The translations under genes were made by a program, and so were the position numbers. From Branchiostoma floridae (lineage: Eukaryota; Chordata; Leptocardii; Amphioxiformes; Branchiostomatidae), in assembly GCF_000003815.2 (NCBI RefSeq), contig NC_049982.1, positions 4,235,259 through 4,299,258 on the forward strand: DNA of 64,000 bases. The letters are read 5' to 3'. A model generated the notes under the pieces. That model worked only from the letters and a program-made list of their open reading frames with translations. It had not been told where the DNA came from and did not search any database. Shown here in pieces: positions 22,311 through 35,669 of this stretch (positions within the stretch are counted from its first letter, which is position 1; each line of letters starts with the position of its first letter).

Positions 22311-23689
22311 GTAACAGGTCGGCCTTTTATTATGTTACACCTGTGTTGCTTATTGTTTTGAAATAACACAATCAATTGAACTTTGTTGTTCCTCCAAATA
22401 ATGAACGCTTTGTTCTCATACTGGTTTGTATTGTGATAACTTGTGTCACTTACGAACCACAGTACTTAAAACTCTTGTACTCTATAAGTAGATACATTAG
22501 TATGATAAAATGCATGGTGTAAAGTCCCTCCTCCCATCGTTGCGGAGATCATGAATGAAGTTATTGATCGCCGCCAGAGTCGCGAGTCGTCGTCGCTCCA
22601 TTGACATTGTGGCGGGATCCAGACGAATCGTGTGGTACGAACTCGCGCTGTCAACCCCGGCACGATGGATGTAGTGGTGCACGGTTAATGATGGCATCAA
22701 GATCTATGCCACAATTTAGACATGTGCGATCACTTATAAGGCCACAGCAAGTAAATTTTGTAAGATTTTTTTTTTCTTCGGAGATTGTCAACATGACGAG
22801 AAAGTACCAACATGGGCAAATATGTTGTGTTGTAGGCTAATGATTGTACTTGTAGAAGTGACGCTAGCCAGGTGACCATGACTAGTTATAGAAGTGAAAC
22901 TAAAAATTTAGATAGTTGTAAAAGTGGCCCCAATATGGAAGCCATGAGTGTAGTTGCCATGTTGATATGTGACACCAGTCTACCAGACTAGAGTCACCTT
23001 TACTATACTAGTTCACGTCTTCACTACAGAAATGAATGCCTTGTAGGCTGTGATTCAATGTTTCTTCAATTATTTTTTCTTAACGTTTGTATATTTGGAA
23101 AATTTAGCCATCTTGTTTTTTTTTTTACCCATCTTTTTTTTCGCCATATCTCATTACTTTTGCCGTCTGCAGAGGACGTCATCCATAAAATTTACTTGCT
23201 GTGGCTTAAGATAGAGAAGGGAGGGAGAAGGTGTCACGGAAACTGCACGGCGACGCGGCCGCAATCCTTAAGTGTGTTTTTAGTGTCACGGACACGAGTA
23301 GTTAGCGACGGGGTCTTACGCGAAGCACGGGTGAAAGGAGAAACGTTGGCAGCGAGGGGCACCTTTCCATGCAGTCTCTTAAGATGTTGTAGCTTATGCA
23401 AATCAAGACAAACATTTGAGTGGAGGGCTGAGTGCTAATATGAGATGTTGACAAAGTAACAACCCATCTTAGAGGAAGAAAGACCGCGAGGAGTCGCTTA
23501 GACGTTAGCTTCTTTTTGAATCCGCCCATACTGAAAAAAAGGTGTAAAATGCACCCACACGGTAAATCGTAATAAACGTAAAAAAGAGACTACATGTAAA
23601 GCATTACAAGCAGTCTCTGCACCTGTAGCCGAATTTCAATCACATTGCTGCACTTTCAAACGACAGTGCCGTTATTCCACTCCACGTGT

Positions 23690-24600
23690 GTCTTTTTTGA
23701 CACTTGTTTTGTTAGAATTCCGGCCCCACTACAAGGCCCTGTAATTCACATACATGTACGTTTCTAGAGACGCCTGGCCTTACTCCACCACCTTTTTTTG
23801 TGGTCGCTGTGATATTCCGGCTTCGTTGTACAGTCGACAAGCCCTACATCTCCAACGACACGTGCCTAGTGCTTCCCTGTGTTTTCTTGTGTTAGAATTC
23901 CTGTCCTGCTTCACAGCCCACCATTTAATATACATGTACGTTCTTGAGGCTACTGCCCTTATTCCACCCCGTGTCTGCCCTTCCATTTGAGATTCTGGCT
24001 CCGTGCAGCTGACTTGTCCTAAATTCTGAAATACATGTCATGTGCCTTATTGTATTCTACCCATTGCGTGTATTTTGGTTAAATTATAATGCAGGCACAT
24101 ATGCATGCAGTATTCTACGTTACCTTTCTCAGATAAATGTGGTGTTGTTCTCCCTGTGTTCTCCCCAGTCCTTTTCTACAGCCCTACAATCGGACCCATG
24201 TACATGTTACATTTCTGGAGATGCCTGCTCTTAGTCCCTTTGAGATTACAGCCTACATGTACACATGTAGAACTTGTGCAGTCGACAAGTCCTACATGTT
24301 CAAATACATGTGTCTTGTTCTTCTTCCCATGCGTTTGTTGTGTTAGAATTCCGGTCCTGATACACGTTTCTGGAGATGCCTGTCTTTAATCCCTTGGATA
24401 TCATAGCCCTGTTGTAGTACAACTTGTATAGTCGACAAGCCCTACATGTTCAAACATATGTACCTTGTTCTTTCTCGTGTCCTGCTGCACAGCAGTACAA
24501 TCTTTAGTCCCTTTGATATTATTGCCCAGTTGTAGTACAACATGTTCAATCGACAAACCCTGCATGTTCTATGACATGTGCCCTCAGATTCTGCTTGGCT
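23690..24600. repeat. Diverged tandem repeat, about 150-180 bp
   Basis: TTAGAATTCC recurs at 23712, 23892 and 24343, and GTCGACAAG at 23832, 24280 and 24431 (degenerate near 24549). Each unit also carries ATACATGTACGTT or TCTGGAGATGCCTG blocks. Copies are well diverged and of unequal length. It is clearly one family, but the exact unit borders are uncertain. Confidence 0.7.
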
Positions 24601-25116
24601 TTGTGTTGAAATTCCGGCCCTGGTGCCGAGGTCACCCCGTGACACGACCGCCGGTGGAAGCCTCGCCTCCATGAGGTCCTGCCTGATCCCGGCCTTCCCG
24701 GGATTACGTGCGATAATCCCCGCTGCTGAATAATGCACGGCCGCTTCTGTCGGGACAAGCAGCTCTCTCAGGGCACTCAATGGAGCTGAAGACAGGGGAG
24801 ATGTACAGAGATGTGTCGTCGGATTGGGAGGGAAGTTCTAAGGATGAACTTTCGACTTGGCGCGCTCTGAAGAAAACTTGTGTAGACTCTGCCCTGGCTC
24901 TTACGATGCTTGTGACGAGCTGTAATATGTGTGTTTAGACATGGGATTCCTGCGATTAGTGATCTTATCTTTGTTGTACTGAATGGTTTGATGGCCATTA
25001 GCTAGGGCTAAACAACCAGCAAGGGCATTCAAGGTCACGGTTGGTTCGTTAGCCCCCAATTCTACGTTTTCGTATGTTCTTGTACTCTTGTACTCATCCA
25101 CTCAGTCAGTGTCGCT

Positions 25117-25300
25117 CGCTCACTCACTCACTCACTCACTCACTCACTCACGCACTCACTCACTCACTCACTCACTCACTCACTCACTCACTCACTCACT
25201 CACTCACTCACTCACCCACTCACTCACACACTCACTCACACACTCACTCACTCACTCACTGGCACACACGCACACACACACACACACAACCACACACGCA
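25117..25300. repeat. (CTCA)n array followed by (CA)n
   Basis: About 35 tetranucleotide units run from 25117 to 25260 with rare variants, then CA repeats. The complementary motif (GAGT)n forms another long array at 55860-56100. Confidence 0.95.
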
Positions 25301-25446
25301 ATCACTCACCCACTTGCACACTTCCTCTCTGGTTGCCGAAACCATGTAACGTTTGGCAAAGCTTCCAGTGTGGCCTTTGTTTAGAAGCAAAATCACCCAC
25401 CCACTCACTCACTCGCTCACTCCTTTATTTTCTCTTTCATGCAATG

Positions 25447-25448
<2 letters not shown>

Positions 25449-25495
<47 letters not shown>

Positions 25496-25550
25496 CCTCC
25501 CTCTCTCTTCCTCTTTCTTTTTCTCCCTCCTCTTTTTCTCCCTCCCTCTA
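25449..25550. repeat. (CT)n and CT-rich tract
   Basis: About 22 CT units followed by CCCTCC/TTTCTC low-complexity DNA. Confidence 0.95.
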
Positions 25551-27424
25551 ACCGTCCCAGGTGTGCTCTGTCGTCAGCCTCTCCGCCAATCCCCCACATA
25601 AAGCGCCGTTTCGCTGCCATTAGGCGCACAGCGGGGCGGCTGCACAGCCACGGCCACGTAGTGTTTAACGCTCCTTACGTTATGATCCGTTCCGAGAGAA
25701 ACAGTCGGTCTCAGCCTATGCATTACAGATGAGGAGAGTTGCTCCCATGCGGGGTTCGGCAGTCGGGCCGTGGAATAGGCACTTTCGTCCGCGCCACGTG
25801 GGCACCATGCGCAGTCTGTAAAATTCATTTCAACCTGTCTTTTCCTACGATTCAAGAAAGGAAAGAGCTCTTTAAGTTAAAGAGGCCAGTAAATTCCATC
25901 CCAATCTTTCCACGCTTATAGACAGAAAGAAAACTACTCTACTCTTAACATCTAACAAAACCCAAACATCACAGATAAGGTGGGATCATTCGTATTCTAC
26001 TGTCACAGAAAAAGACGTCATACCTAATAGGTAAAAATACAGTTTAGCTTTAGACTTTAAACTACAACATTTACTTACTATGCTGTTTACCGTTGTTAGT
26101 CTGCCATTTTTTGGTCACTGGCAATTAAAACCCAGGCAAGAACTTGCAATATACCTATCTTATGTAAAAATATTCACCATGTGATAGACTATTTTAAAAA
26201 TAGTCGTGGTTTGTTGAACAAAAATGGTAGAGACAGGTTTATAAGATGAATGAGGTACTCCTAGAGGCACAATGTTACTACTTTGGCAAGTGACCAATAT
26301 TAATTTCTGCTTTGTTTTCATCCACTTATTATCGAGTATTGTGAGTTTCTTGTTCATAATTACCGCTCTTGAAGGCGAAGGGCGAATAGGAACCTTACAC
26401 TGTCACAAACAACTCCGTGCTGACGCTATTTCTACTATGTTTTACATGTATTTATAACAGAGACATCCGTGCCCAACTTAGCTTAATGAAAAGAACTTTC
26501 AAATCCAGATCGTTGCCATAGTCGTTACACATAAAGGTGAAGGAAAAAAAGGAACTGAACACTGTGACAAACAACTCTTCGCTGTCTTTTAGGCATCTGT
26601 TCATGACAGTGCATTCGTGCTCGACATAACTAGATAGAAATAACTCTCGTAACCAGCGCGTTGCCTTGGCAATCTCGTACGTCGAAGGCATATTGGGGTA
26701 CAGTCTTGCAATGGGACAACTCGCCGCGGATGGGAGATGCGATTGGAAGACAAAAATATCTCGGATAAGATTTTGAAAACAAAAACGGATTAATTATATA
26801 ATCCCATCCACTTAGAATGATTGACGCCTTTTCGTTATCGAACATAGTCAAACCTAGCATGAGCGATATTTAGACTCATAACAGAAGATTTTTGCGGATT
26901 AATTTAAATATACAAGACTGTCAAGACTATACTTAGTATGATTCGAGTTTTGACGTTTTTTTATTGTTCCTAGAATCCTATGCGCTGATGTTTCATTACC
27001 ACTATATCATGTAATCCTTGTCAGCCATGTTCGATTGCTAACTGTGTACCTGTCTTCGAGTCAACATCTTACCCCGTGTTTTGTTAGTGTGATTCAAGTC
27101 TTTGCCGTACCGATATGCACGCACACACCTTATAGCTCCTATGGCTATGCACTGTTATCTCACAATTTGCTATATCGTAACGTAATGCCGTTCAATACAA
27201 GTGCCCTCCTATAGCACCACTTACAAACATTCACTTGTAGGAAGCATGGTTTGGATTTGCCTTAAGTTTTAACTTTAACAAGTTTACAAGAGTTATAGAG
27301 TTAATCCGGATGAAAAATGATGATGACATTTATGTTTGCTACGGGTATCTCCTGGTATCAAAGCTTATCAAATTTACACCAATTTCCTTTCGTTGAGAAA
27401 CTAGTTCCTGCTAACAACAAACTT

Positions 27425-27985
27425 GATTTCCCGAAGAAAGAAAAAAAGGTTTATTATCGTTCACAGAAGCCGGTGATATCCATACTGTTTGGATGGCGAG
27501 TTCCTCCTTATGAAAACTTTCGTGAAGAAAAAAAAAAGTGTTTCTTTCTTAAATCTTAAACAGAAACTGGTGATATCCAGGCTGTTTGTATTCCTTACAA
27601 CAAACTTTCCTGAAGAAAAAAAAGAGTGTTATTATCTAGAACAGAAGCCGGCGATATCCAGGCAGTTTGCACGTCTAGCTACTCCTTACAACAAACTTTC
27701 CCCAAAAAGAAAAAAAAAAAGAGTGTTAATCTTTTAATTATTATCTAGAACAGGAGCCGGCGATATCCAGGCAGTTTGCACGCCTAGCTACTCCTTACAA
27801 CAAACTTTCCCCAAAAAGAAAAAAAAAAAAGAGTGTTATTATCTTGAACAGAACGGCGATATCCAGGCAGTTTGCACGTCTAGCTACTCCTTACAACAAA
27901 CTTTTCCCAAAAAGAAAAAAAAAAAGAGTGTTATTATCTTGAACAGAAGCCGGCGATATCCAGGCAGTTTGCACGCCCCAAACTC
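27425..27985. repeat. 96-bp minisatellite, six copies
   Basis: GATATCCA landmarks lie at 27474, 27572, 27653, 27762, 27858 and 27954. The last four units are very similar: CAGGCAGTTTGCACG, CTAGCTACTCCTTACAACAA, then CCCAAAAAG, an A-run and AGTGTTATTATCT. Spacing varies (81-109 bp) because of indels around the A-run. Confidence 0.9.
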
Positions 27986-28199
27986 CAGCCAAGCGGAACC
28001 GCGCCTCGTATCCACCCCGAGCTATTCCCGCCGGCGCTCGCCGCCAGCTCGGAACGCTCATGTTCTATTAAATGCTTCTGGATGTTGGGAGGCCCCAGCG
28101 TATGCATTACAAATGACTCTGACGCCTCGCGCCAGCCGAGATCGATATCCCAGTCGCCGGCGGATCGCTCTGGACTCGGACCCCGAGATTACTGATGTA

Positions 28200-28870
28200 A
28201 TGGGAATCGATCGTCCTGCCCGGCAACGAAAACGATCTCCCGCCAAAAATAAAAAGTCGTCCGACTTTAGTTGTTTTATCGGTTGGCGGGAGAATTTGTG
28301 TCAACTTTTTCTGTCAGGTTATTAAAATTGTGAAGGAATTAAATTTTCTTCAATCTTTCTGTGAGAATTTGCGAATCGATCGTCCTACCTAGCAACGGAA
28401 ACGATCTCCCGCCAAAAATAAAAAAGTCGTCCGACTTTGGTTGTTTTATCGGCTGGCTGGAGAATTTATGTCAACTTTCTGTCATGTTATTGAAATTGTG
28501 AAGGAATGAATTTTTCTTCAATCTTTCTGTGGGAATTTGCGAATCGATCGTCCTGCCTAACAACGGAAACGATCTACCGCCAAAAATAAAAAGTCGTCCG
28601 ACTTTAGTTGTTTTATCGGTTGACGGGAGAATTTGAGTCAACTTTTCTGTCATGTTATTGAAATTGTGAAGGAATGATTTTTTTCAGTCTCTCTGTGTGA
28701 ATCGATTGTCCTACGTAGCAACGAAAATGATCCTTCGCTAAAAATGAAATAAAAGTCGTCAACTCTGCAAAAACTTTCTGTGATTATTTAACGTTACTCT
28801 ATCGTCATGCATATGAATGAAAATGACCTTTCGCCAAAAAAAATAAAAAAGAATGAAATTGAAAAATCTT
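28200..28870. repeat. 168-bp satellite with an internal palindrome
   Basis: GAATCGAT landmarks at 28204, 28373 and 28541, and a diverged one at 28699, give units of 169, 168 and 158 bp. Each unit holds two nested inverted repeats. The outer pair is TCTCCCGCCAA (28236-28246) with TTGGCGGGAGA (28283-28293); the inner is AAAGTCG-TC-CGACTTT (28253-28268). The palindromes are still recognisable in units 2 and 3 despite substitutions. The structure looks like a hairpin transposon that became a tandem array. Confidence 0.88.
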
Positions 28871-29394
28871 CCAACTTCGGTGCTTTATCGACTAAGAGGA
28901 GATTTGCTTTTTATCAGTGTTTTGTTTGTTTACCATGTTGTTAAAGTGAAAAAGAAATTGTTTTGAATTTCTTAAACTTCACGTTTTCTGACTCATTGCC
29001 GAAAATCCCGAACCAGTTATTTTAGCGGTTAAGCGGTTACGACCTTTTATCATTCGCCTGAGGGAACGTGTGAAAATAGCTCCATCCTTTAACAAAGAAT
29101 GATATGTAACTTTTTGGATATTTTGCTTCCTATTTCATCCTTTTGTCATAAGTTGGTTTTGTACTTTTATGTCTTCAATGCATACTTCTTACATCAAAGC
29201 GTCATGGAGGCGGGGATTTAAAAAAAAATGTTTTTCCCTACTGACAATATAGCTTGACAGCAGAGATGTGGAGTTATAGTTTCCATGGCAATTTGCATGA
29301 CCTGTCGTCTGATTTTCCTCAGCGCTTTTCCCAAGATTGGCTTCTGACAAGTTTTCAACACGTATCACAATAAAGGGATGGTGACGCAGAATCC

Positions 29395-29690
29395 TGTTGT
29401 GGGCCGCTCCTGTCGCGCTTGTATCCCGACTTTGTTCGCCGGGAATCGATCCCTGGGCTCCGGGTATCCCTCTCCTGCCTACATCGAAGCTTGACCCCAG
29501 TTCCCGCGAGAGCACGGCTGCACGGCGCGGGAATATCAAGCAGGAGGGAGCGAGACGAGCGCGGAATGGGAATGAGAGGGGGGAGGTCTCCCGGGTCCCC
29601 TTCCTCTCGCCCCTAATCACTCCGGGACGGGATAGGGCATCCATTCTGGGATAGACCACGGCTTGATAAATGAACTACCGGCCGGCCCGG
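29395..29690. other. GC-rich island, unknown role
   Basis: A CpG-rich block with open frames on both strands (29189-29659 minus and 29397-29654 plus) that overlap and show no domain. It ends at a CT-rich tract. It could be regulatory. There is no evidence for a gene. Confidence 0.3.
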
Positions 29691-29727
29691 TAATGCTCGG
29701 TCTGTCGGGTTGTAGATCTTCTCAGAG

Positions 29728-30050
29728 TTAGAGAGAGAGAGAGCGAGCGGCATCAGAAAAGGCACGCGCGCGGTTTGATATACCGCTGTCTCCCTCTTTC
29801 TCTTTCGTTTTCTCTCTCTCCCTCTCTCTCTCTCTCTATCCCTCTCTCTCCCTCTCTCTCTCTCCCTCCCTATCTCTCTCTCCCCCTCTCTCTCCATTTT
29901 CCTTCCCCCTTTCTCCCTCTCCTCTCTTTTTACCCCCTTCTCTCTCTCCATCTCTCTATCTCTCTCTCTCCATTTCTATCTCTCTCCCTTTCTCTCCTTC
30001 TCTTTCTCTCTCTCCCTCTTTCTCTCTCTCTATCTTTCTCTCTCACCCAT
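29728..30050. repeat. Long polypyrimidine tract
   Basis: After a short (GA)n run there are about 260 bp almost entirely of C and T (CTCTCTCC, TTTCTC units). Both flanking open frames are artefacts of it. Such tracts can adopt triplex structures. Confidence 0.93.
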
Positions 30051-31019
30051 CAGCACGTTTCCTCTATCGGCCGGACCTGGCGCCGTACATCACGTCCTGA
30101 CACGCATGCGTGGCATGGGAAATCGTTGCCACCGGCCGTGCGGCATGTGACGGCAGTTTTTATAATCGTTTTTGAGTGTTTTTAGAGCACATTTTAATGA
30201 TGCGCTCAGGTGGCCGCGCGGTGTGGGTAATGTCGGATCGGCTGTGCACGGCGAGACGCGGGGTCTGTGGGGACGAATTTTATGTTCGCGTCCTGATATT
30301 TCAAATTTATTTCGTAAAAAAGCAGACTTGCATAGGCAGGAAATAGCTGAGTCTTCTTGAGTTGTGTATTGTCTGTTAACAATGTATAGTCTTACAGCAC
30401 AGACCCCTTAGCTGTTCTATATCTACGAGTATCTATCATCTTTCCTCATTTTCTTATTAAGGCTTGCTTTTTCCTTCTTTCCATATCTGTTCATCCGTAC
30501 CCCTCAGTTGTTTCCATTTCAATTCCTTCCTTGTAACTTGTTTAGTCTTTCATCTTTTTATTCCCGTCTTCGGACATTTGTGGCAAAAGCTATAAAAAAA
30601 CAACTGCATCCCCTACTACGTTACTATCATTATCTACATACCGTGATATAGTCGTTAACGTTATATATGTTCGCATTTTTTTCAATATTTTTTTTTTTAT
30701 GGTGAAACATCAGTTTGATACGTTGTGCACATAGTGCCATATAGAATCAATGGCAAGATTTTCGACTATTTCTGTCGTAGCGTTTCCGACGTTTCTGCCT
30801 TCGTTGTTCCGTTGTTGCATCTCCCAGTCTCCCTTCTCTATAAGTTAGTGCTCATAAACAGCTCGGGGCCTCCCACTTCGCGTTCCGCACGTCTAAATTA
30901 ATAGCGATGCCAGGAATCGGCGTACCGTCAATTTTACGCTAGATTTGCTTTCCGCCCGTGTTCGACGCGAGTAACGGCGGTGTCTCCGCGATTGTAGCCT
31001 GGAAGCCAGACTGTTTCCA

Positions 31020-31360
31020 GGGCAGCTCCTCGACTCCAGGGCCTTCAAAATCAGTTCTTTGGCTACAGGGCCTACAAAAATCAGCTCCTAGTCTCCAGGG
31101 CCTACACAGGTTAGTTCCCCGGCTGCAGAGCCTACACAGGCCAGCTTCTCGGCTCCAGGGCTGGCACAAACCAGCTCCTCGGCGAAGACCAGTTCCTCGG
31201 CCGCAGGGCCAACAAAGGCCAGTTTCTAGTCTCCAGGGCCCACACAGGCCAACTCCTCGGCTCCAGGACTGGCACAAAGCAGCTCCTAGGTTGCAGGAGT
31301 CCAGAGCCTACACCGGCCAGGTCCTCGGCTCTAAGGCCTGCCCCATTCCAGGTCTAGGGT
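31020..31360. repeat. 30-bp GC-rich minisatellite
   Basis: Degenerate units of the form (G/T)CTCCAGGGCCTACACAGGCCAGCTCCTCGG are repeated about ten times, with GGCTGCAG and GACTGGCACAAA variants. Both strands are open (135 codons plus, 112 codons minus) because the unit is near a multiple of three. The low-complexity peptides (LQGLHRP; CRPWRLG) are not supported as proteins. Confidence 0.85.
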
Positions 31361-31457
31361 TCTAGGGATAATACATGTATGTCCTCAAAAGAATGTTTGA
31401 GGACATACAGCCATACTGTATCAGTCAAAATTACCTAGGGAGTTTGTCGGCCCTGGA

Positions 31458-31492
31458 TTTGGTTTGGTTTGGTTTGGTTTGGTTTGGTTTGG
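31458..31492. repeat. (TTTGG)n microsatellite
   Basis: About six consecutive TTTGG units. Confidence 0.9.
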
Positions 31493-31801
31493 AGACGAGG
31501 GACTAGTCTGCATGAGCCATGAACAATCTGGATTCCAGGCTACAGAGATAGAAGTGTCAGGGTGACGTGTATACGGAGCTATAACAAACGGGCCTGCCCA
31601 CGCCTAGGAGCAGGAGATGTTTTATCCCCATATCTACAATCGTCAGTTGGAATATTCCGGGAAGCACTAGGGGCTGTTCCGGGAAGTGGCATGTTGGGAG
31701 GGAAGAGTAGATAGCGTCCGAATGATAGGAACTACTTAGATATAGAAAGTTTGTTTGAAAGTTCATGCCCGGAGGCTAATTGCAAGTACATGGTGGAAAC
31801 A

Positions 31802-31985
31802 TAGTAGACATACATGTGACAATGAACGCTATTCCTTGCTTTGCAGACTTTTTCCCTTGATTATGCATATGAGAAATATATTTCTTTTTAATTAAAGAAT
31901 GGTTTTGCAGACATTCTAAATATCAAATTACAGTTTTGTAGGTTTGCTGACTCTAGTCATTAATTCTGAATTTAAAAAAAAAACT
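31802..31985 (+). repeat. Dispersed duplication, copy 1
   Basis: AAATATATTTCTTTTTAAT(T/G)AA, TGGTTTTGC(A/G)GACATT and AATATCAAATTA(C/T)AGTTTT are shared with 33925-34010 in the same order. The upstream words ATTCCTTG(C/T)TT(T/C)GC also match near 33769. A segment was duplicated about 2 kb apart. Confidence 0.7.
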
Positions 31986-33159
31986 TTTATGAATTGTTTT
32001 GCAGATTGTTGTCTTCAATTCTACATATAAAACAGAACTGAAAGTGCTGGTGTTCGGATGTGTAACACTGGCAATATGCTTGTTGTGGTTACTTTTCTAA
32101 CCACGCCTTGTTCCCTTCCCTTCAATACTCCCAGCTGGCTCGTTCTGACGCGCGCACATAACCTTCCCAATCCCGCATGCGACTTTACACGCGGCGGATT
32201 TCTTTTATCCCCGAGACGTTTCTTTTTTTTTCTCGTTTCTCGACGCGACGTTTTTGTGTGCCTTTGTAAAGCGGGCGCGATGTTTGACGACCCGAGCACA
32301 CTGCCTGCATAACGACGTTTTTATGCATCGTTCGTTCTTTAGTACCGGCCGGACCGAGAGTCAGTAAAGTCGCTGTGATGCGCCGTGCGGGGATATAAAA
32401 GTCTGCTCCGATCAGGCCGAGCTGGTTTCTCACTCAAAGTGCCACAAATTATTCCACAGCTTTATTTTTATTATAAATCATTCTTTTTATTCATTTTTCA
32501 AACACAGGGTACACAAATAGAAAACTAATACTGAAAGGACAGGTGAAACACAGAAAGATAGATAAAATCAGAAAACAATGAGGATAATGTACAACAGTCT
32601 ACATATTTGGATACGAGCAAGAAATAGCAAACATAAGCTGTATTGCGTTTTTCACTATGTTTGTCACTTTTATCAAGCCATGGGTATCAATACTAAAATT
32701 CATTAAAGAATCATGACTAAAACATAGTTATCAAAGCGGTGATTGTGGACTTTTAGAGAAAAATAACAGATAATTTTGACACTGTTGTATATGTTATCTA
32801 GCGTCAACCTTACGTCACATAAATATTTCGTGCGTGTAAAACTTGTTCATGGAAGAAAACTGAATCAGAGCACCAAAACACGGGCTTACCCAAACCCAAT
32901 CATGAACCCGGCTTGTAAAAATGATCTATACTATTCCTCTGTTGTTAACATACCTACGTTTATATGACTTGGGTTGTTAATCTGAGCATTAGGTAAACCT
33001 GGTTAACATTTTACGTGCAGATAGAAAGGATTATGATTATCTATCCACGTAAAAAACTGAGCCATAATCCAAAGGACGAGTTTGATCTACTCTAAGCTTT
33101 TGATGAATCCAAGACAATAATTGTCCACTGTTGTCGGTGTCTCTGATCTCTAATAGTGG

Positions 33160-33540
33160 ATACTATCTGAAACGTCTGACCGTTTCCAAAATCATATACA
33201 GTTGCTTGAGTAATTATATTTTTGTGGCGTATCTTATTGTCTAACATTCATCGACGTTTTGCCCACTATTGTTCACATCCTACATATTTGTATTTTTCCA
33301 CGAGCAAACAATAAATGTATGGATCAAACGCGTTCATGTAATATAATACTATCTGAGACGTCTGACCGTTTCTAAAATCATATCCAGTTGCTTGAATACT
33401 GCTTTTTGGTGTATCTTACAACCTGGATGTCTAAGTAACCTTTAATCGACACATTGCCCACTATTGTTCACATGTTTTAGTTTTTTTTCGACGAGCAAAC
33501 GTTTAATGCATGGATCAAGCGTGTTCGTGTGATGTAATTC
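33160..33540. repeat. 180-bp tandem duplication
   Basis: ATACTATCTGA(A/G)ACGTCTGACCGTTTC, GCCCACTATTGTTCACAT and CGAGCAAAC occur once in each half with the same order. The two copies differ by substitutions and indels. Confidence 0.85.
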
Positions 33541-33884
33541 AAAACCGAATCGTAACCCCAAAACACTGTCTTGCTTTCCCCCCGCCGTACCGTATCGATC
33601 CCTCCCGCGCGCGGCCCCCCGACCCGGGTATAAAGTTTTATCGCCCGGGCGCCCATTCTCGAAATCACCGCCACCTACCAAAGGTCGCCCGAGCCATACG
33701 CGCAGGAACAGTCGTTCCATTCCCTGAGCCGTTCCCTGTAGAACGCTCACGGGGGCTGGATGAATGCCATTCCTTGTTTCGCGGACTATTGCCCTTATAT
33801 TTTTATAACAACAAAAATGACATACAGTACACAGTGGTGCCGCAGTCAAGCAGACTGGTTTATATTATAGCGGCACCACGTGAC

Positions 33885-34060
33885 AAAACATGATACATGG
33901 CATATAACAGAAAACATGTAAATTCTGCATATCAAAAAATATATTTCTTTTTAATGAAATAATGGTTTTGCGGACATTTTGAATATCAAATTATAGTTTT
34001 CAATAAAAGTTTTTGCAGATTCTAATCCTTAATTCTGTAACAGTTCCAGTAATAGATTCT
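33885..34060 (+). repeat. Dispersed duplication, copy 2
   Basis: Partner of 31802-31985 with the same block order, in direct orientation. Confidence 0.7.
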
Positions 34061-34692
34061 GTCTTTGGGTTGTTCTTTTCAAAATGATTTCTTGGACTGT
34101 AGGAATGTCATTGTTATATATTATAATTCTACGTATCAAAAACGCAGTTTCAGCCCCAAATATTGTCTTAAAAAAGTTCAATCGGAAAGGATGCGTCTTG
34201 CATCTTGTTAAGACTAGATGTTGATTTCCCAAATGAACCGAACAACCGGGTTGCTTCTCTTCTGGACCACTCATAACGTCGTAATGCCACGGTTGTCTTG
34301 AGCCTAGTCAGCGTGGTACCGAATCTTTAACGCTAAATTCCTTATGACCGGTTCTTAGATGCCAGCTTGTATGGCTTACTTCCGGGCCGCTGCGCCGCTA
34401 CACGATATTTTACGTCACGTCGTAAAACGGGACGTTGGTGCTGAATTACGGTAAGTTGGCTAAGGGAGGAAAAAATATGTCGTAAAGGAAGCACCAGTTG
34501 GAAACGGTGTCTGGTTGTCGTTGGTGGAAGTGGTAGTTGGTTACCTCACGGGTATATGGGGCGCCATGCATCACTCGCCATTAAACGGACATAAAACAGC
34601 GTAAATATTTCTGCTAGCCGCTCGGCGTAGCTATCTTTGAGAGGGAAAAGAACGAAAGTGGCAGACCCATTCAGGGGCAAAATGAGAGGGAA

Positions 34693-34735
34693 TTCCGCGG
34701 AGAGTCGTTTAGACCGAGATGATAGCCTATCTCCG
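34693..34735. repeat. Inverted repeat TCCGCGGAGA
   Basis: The arms are perfect over 10 bp with a short loop containing GTTTAGACCGAGATGATAG. It is similar in sequence to the hairpin at 5112-5155, which suggests a shared small element. Confidence 0.55.
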
Positions 34736-35372
34736 CGGAGTGGATGACTATAGCCCCCGAGTGAATGGCCCCATTTGCGTGGGCATATGGAAAACGCGAC
34801 GGGGCTCGTTTCTACAAATATCCTCCAAGTCCCGTTCTTATCCGTATTTTCCCACCACCAGAAATAAAGTAGCGTATGGGGAAGCGGAACCAGCATGACA
34901 AATCTCACGTACCGAAGTGACAGTAGGTTTAAATCCAGCCCAATGCCCCAGCCGTGTCCCTAGCGCAGTACGTGCGGGGAGGGAAACCCGCACTAGCGCA
35001 CGAACGCACGTTCAAATCGTGCGAAACTGCGCGGCAGACGGCCGTTTCGGGAGAGTCGGAGGTGCTGTTATCGTTTTCTATGCGTCTGGAGGGTGTAAAA
35101 GTCGTCTGGTTGTTTAGATGGTGACGGCTTTGGTAAATGGATTACAACAATGCCTGTAGCGACGGGATTTTAAAAAAAGAAACATGTTCCGATGCCTAAC
35201 GTTGATAATAAATGTAATTGATTATCTATGAAAAAGAGCAAGGGTACTCCAATGATGTTAATCACGGTTGAAATGCACAATAGTCAAACGTAAAGAAGTA
35301 CTGCTTATTACATGTATATGGCCTGCATGTAGAATATTTGAACTCGTCATGCCAATGTATGTATCGTTTATC

Positions 35373-35393
35373 ATATATATATATATATATATA
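35373..35393. repeat. (TA)n microsatellite
   Basis: About ten TA units. Confidence 0.9.
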
Positions 35394-35669
35394 GGTATCC
35401 GTACAAGGTAGCCGCACATGATATATTTCTCCTAATGTACTCCTCAGAGAAGGATCCCCAGCTCTGTGAGTAGCCTTATATAGTTCAGAAGTACAGCTCC
35501 AGTATTTCAATAGCACTGTCATACGGGGCAGATTTAAGAATAAGCGTAACGTAACACGACTATGCAAACGACTCCTGTGCAATAGCTGGAAGGCTGCCAG
35601 ACGACAGTCGCAGCTCATACCTTCTCAATGAACTTCTCAAGATATCTTCTTTTTTACATGTCAGTCAAA

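Noticed and set aside
25074-25384. Ser-Leu-Thr-His repeat protein
   Set aside because: It is an artefact of the (CTCA)n array, which is open in all frames.
27425-28870. CRISPR array
   Set aside because: Units are 96 and 168 bp with no short repeat and unique spacer layout, and the host is a eukaryote.
29189-30185. Genes in the CpG-rich and CT-rich block
   Set aside because: Overlapping frames on both strands are explained by CpG richness and a polypyrimidine tract; the products are low complexity.
30939-31365. Repeat proteins on both strands (LQGLHRP-type and CRPWRLG-type)
   Set aside because: A 30-bp minisatellite unit keeps frames open on both strands. There is no start context, splice signal or domain.
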